Shown piece by piece: positions 39,843 through 40,245 of a stretch of DNA of 40,245 bases. The notes beneath the pieces are model-generated. The model was given only the letters and a program-made list of their open reading frames with translations, made no database searches and was not told the origin of the DNA. The stretch's first letter is position 1. Each line of letters starts with the position of its first letter. A program made the translations under genes and the position numbers. Source of the stretch: Verrucomicrobiota bacterium (lineage in GTDB: Bacteria > Verrucomicrobiota > Verrucomicrobiia > Limisphaerales > CAIQOK01). The stretch spans positions 1-40,245 of the forward strand of contig JANYDP010000304.1 in the NCBI GenBank assembly GCA_025363535.1. Direction: 5' to 3'.

Positions 39843-40245
<403 letters not shown>

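Overview
This 40 kb window is high-GC chromosomal DNA of a verrucomicrobium, most likely in the Pedosphaera/Limisphaerales (subdivision 3) area. The 16S rRNA start at the right end has verrucomicrobial wording. Several proteins are also typical of the phylum: a secreted beta-helix protein ending in a W..v..v.GtGg...tD....rFYR domain, and T2SS pseudopilins with an Ala-Phe cleavage site. Shine-Dalgarno sequences are scarce. Several promoters sit so close to the start codon that the mRNAs would be almost leaderless.

Layout, left to right. (1) 1-5138: a TetR regulator (partial) with a palindromic operator on its own promoter, divergent from a complete livKHMGF amino-acid ABC transporter operon. 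(2) 5341-13596: glgC (ADP-glucose synthesis), a frameshifted secreted beta-helix protein, ftsK, and a YihY-type membrane protein with a winged-helix-like tail. (3) 13621-17420: the most unusual part. It is a tightly overlapping minus-strand operon of a 56-aa basic protein, a Doc/Fic toxin with a C-terminal extension, a trypsin-like serine protease, a free-standing Hsp70 substrate-binding domain without ATPase domain, and a DEDDh exonuclease fused to a J-domain. Its central genes are clearly lower in GC than the flanks, and it abuts the 3' stump of an alanine dehydrogenase gene. I infer an acquired stress or defence module in which protease, nuclease and toxin are tied to partial chaperone parts. 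(4) 17852-19992: ilvB, preceded by a Val-rich leader peptide and an intrinsic terminator, i.e. an ivbL-like attenuator. (5) 20052-21785: a YacP/NYN RNase and a VWA-like membrane protein whose 5' end carries a large palindrome. (6) 21797-28337, minus strand: an RluA-RlmI fusion, a CPBP protease, ptsH (HPr), hprK, lptB, lptA, lptC and kdsA, i.e. LPS transport and KDO synthesis with a PTS-less HPr/HPr-kinase pair. (7) 28441-35007: a DUF1826-like protein, lysine 2,3-aminomutase, a LEA-like lipoprotein, a DUF481 barrel and a 767-aa EF-hand membrane protein. (8) 35259-39393: gspF-H-I-J-K of a type II secretion system. (9) 39394-40245: an rRNA leader with A-tracts, boxA and hairpins, then the 5' part of 16S rRNA.

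A theme across the window is a family of four intergenic elements built from tandem 7-bp units on two opposed arms (livG/livF, ftsK/yihY, lptB/hprK and gspF/gspH). At gspH the element has become part of the coding sequence and encodes the prepilin leader.
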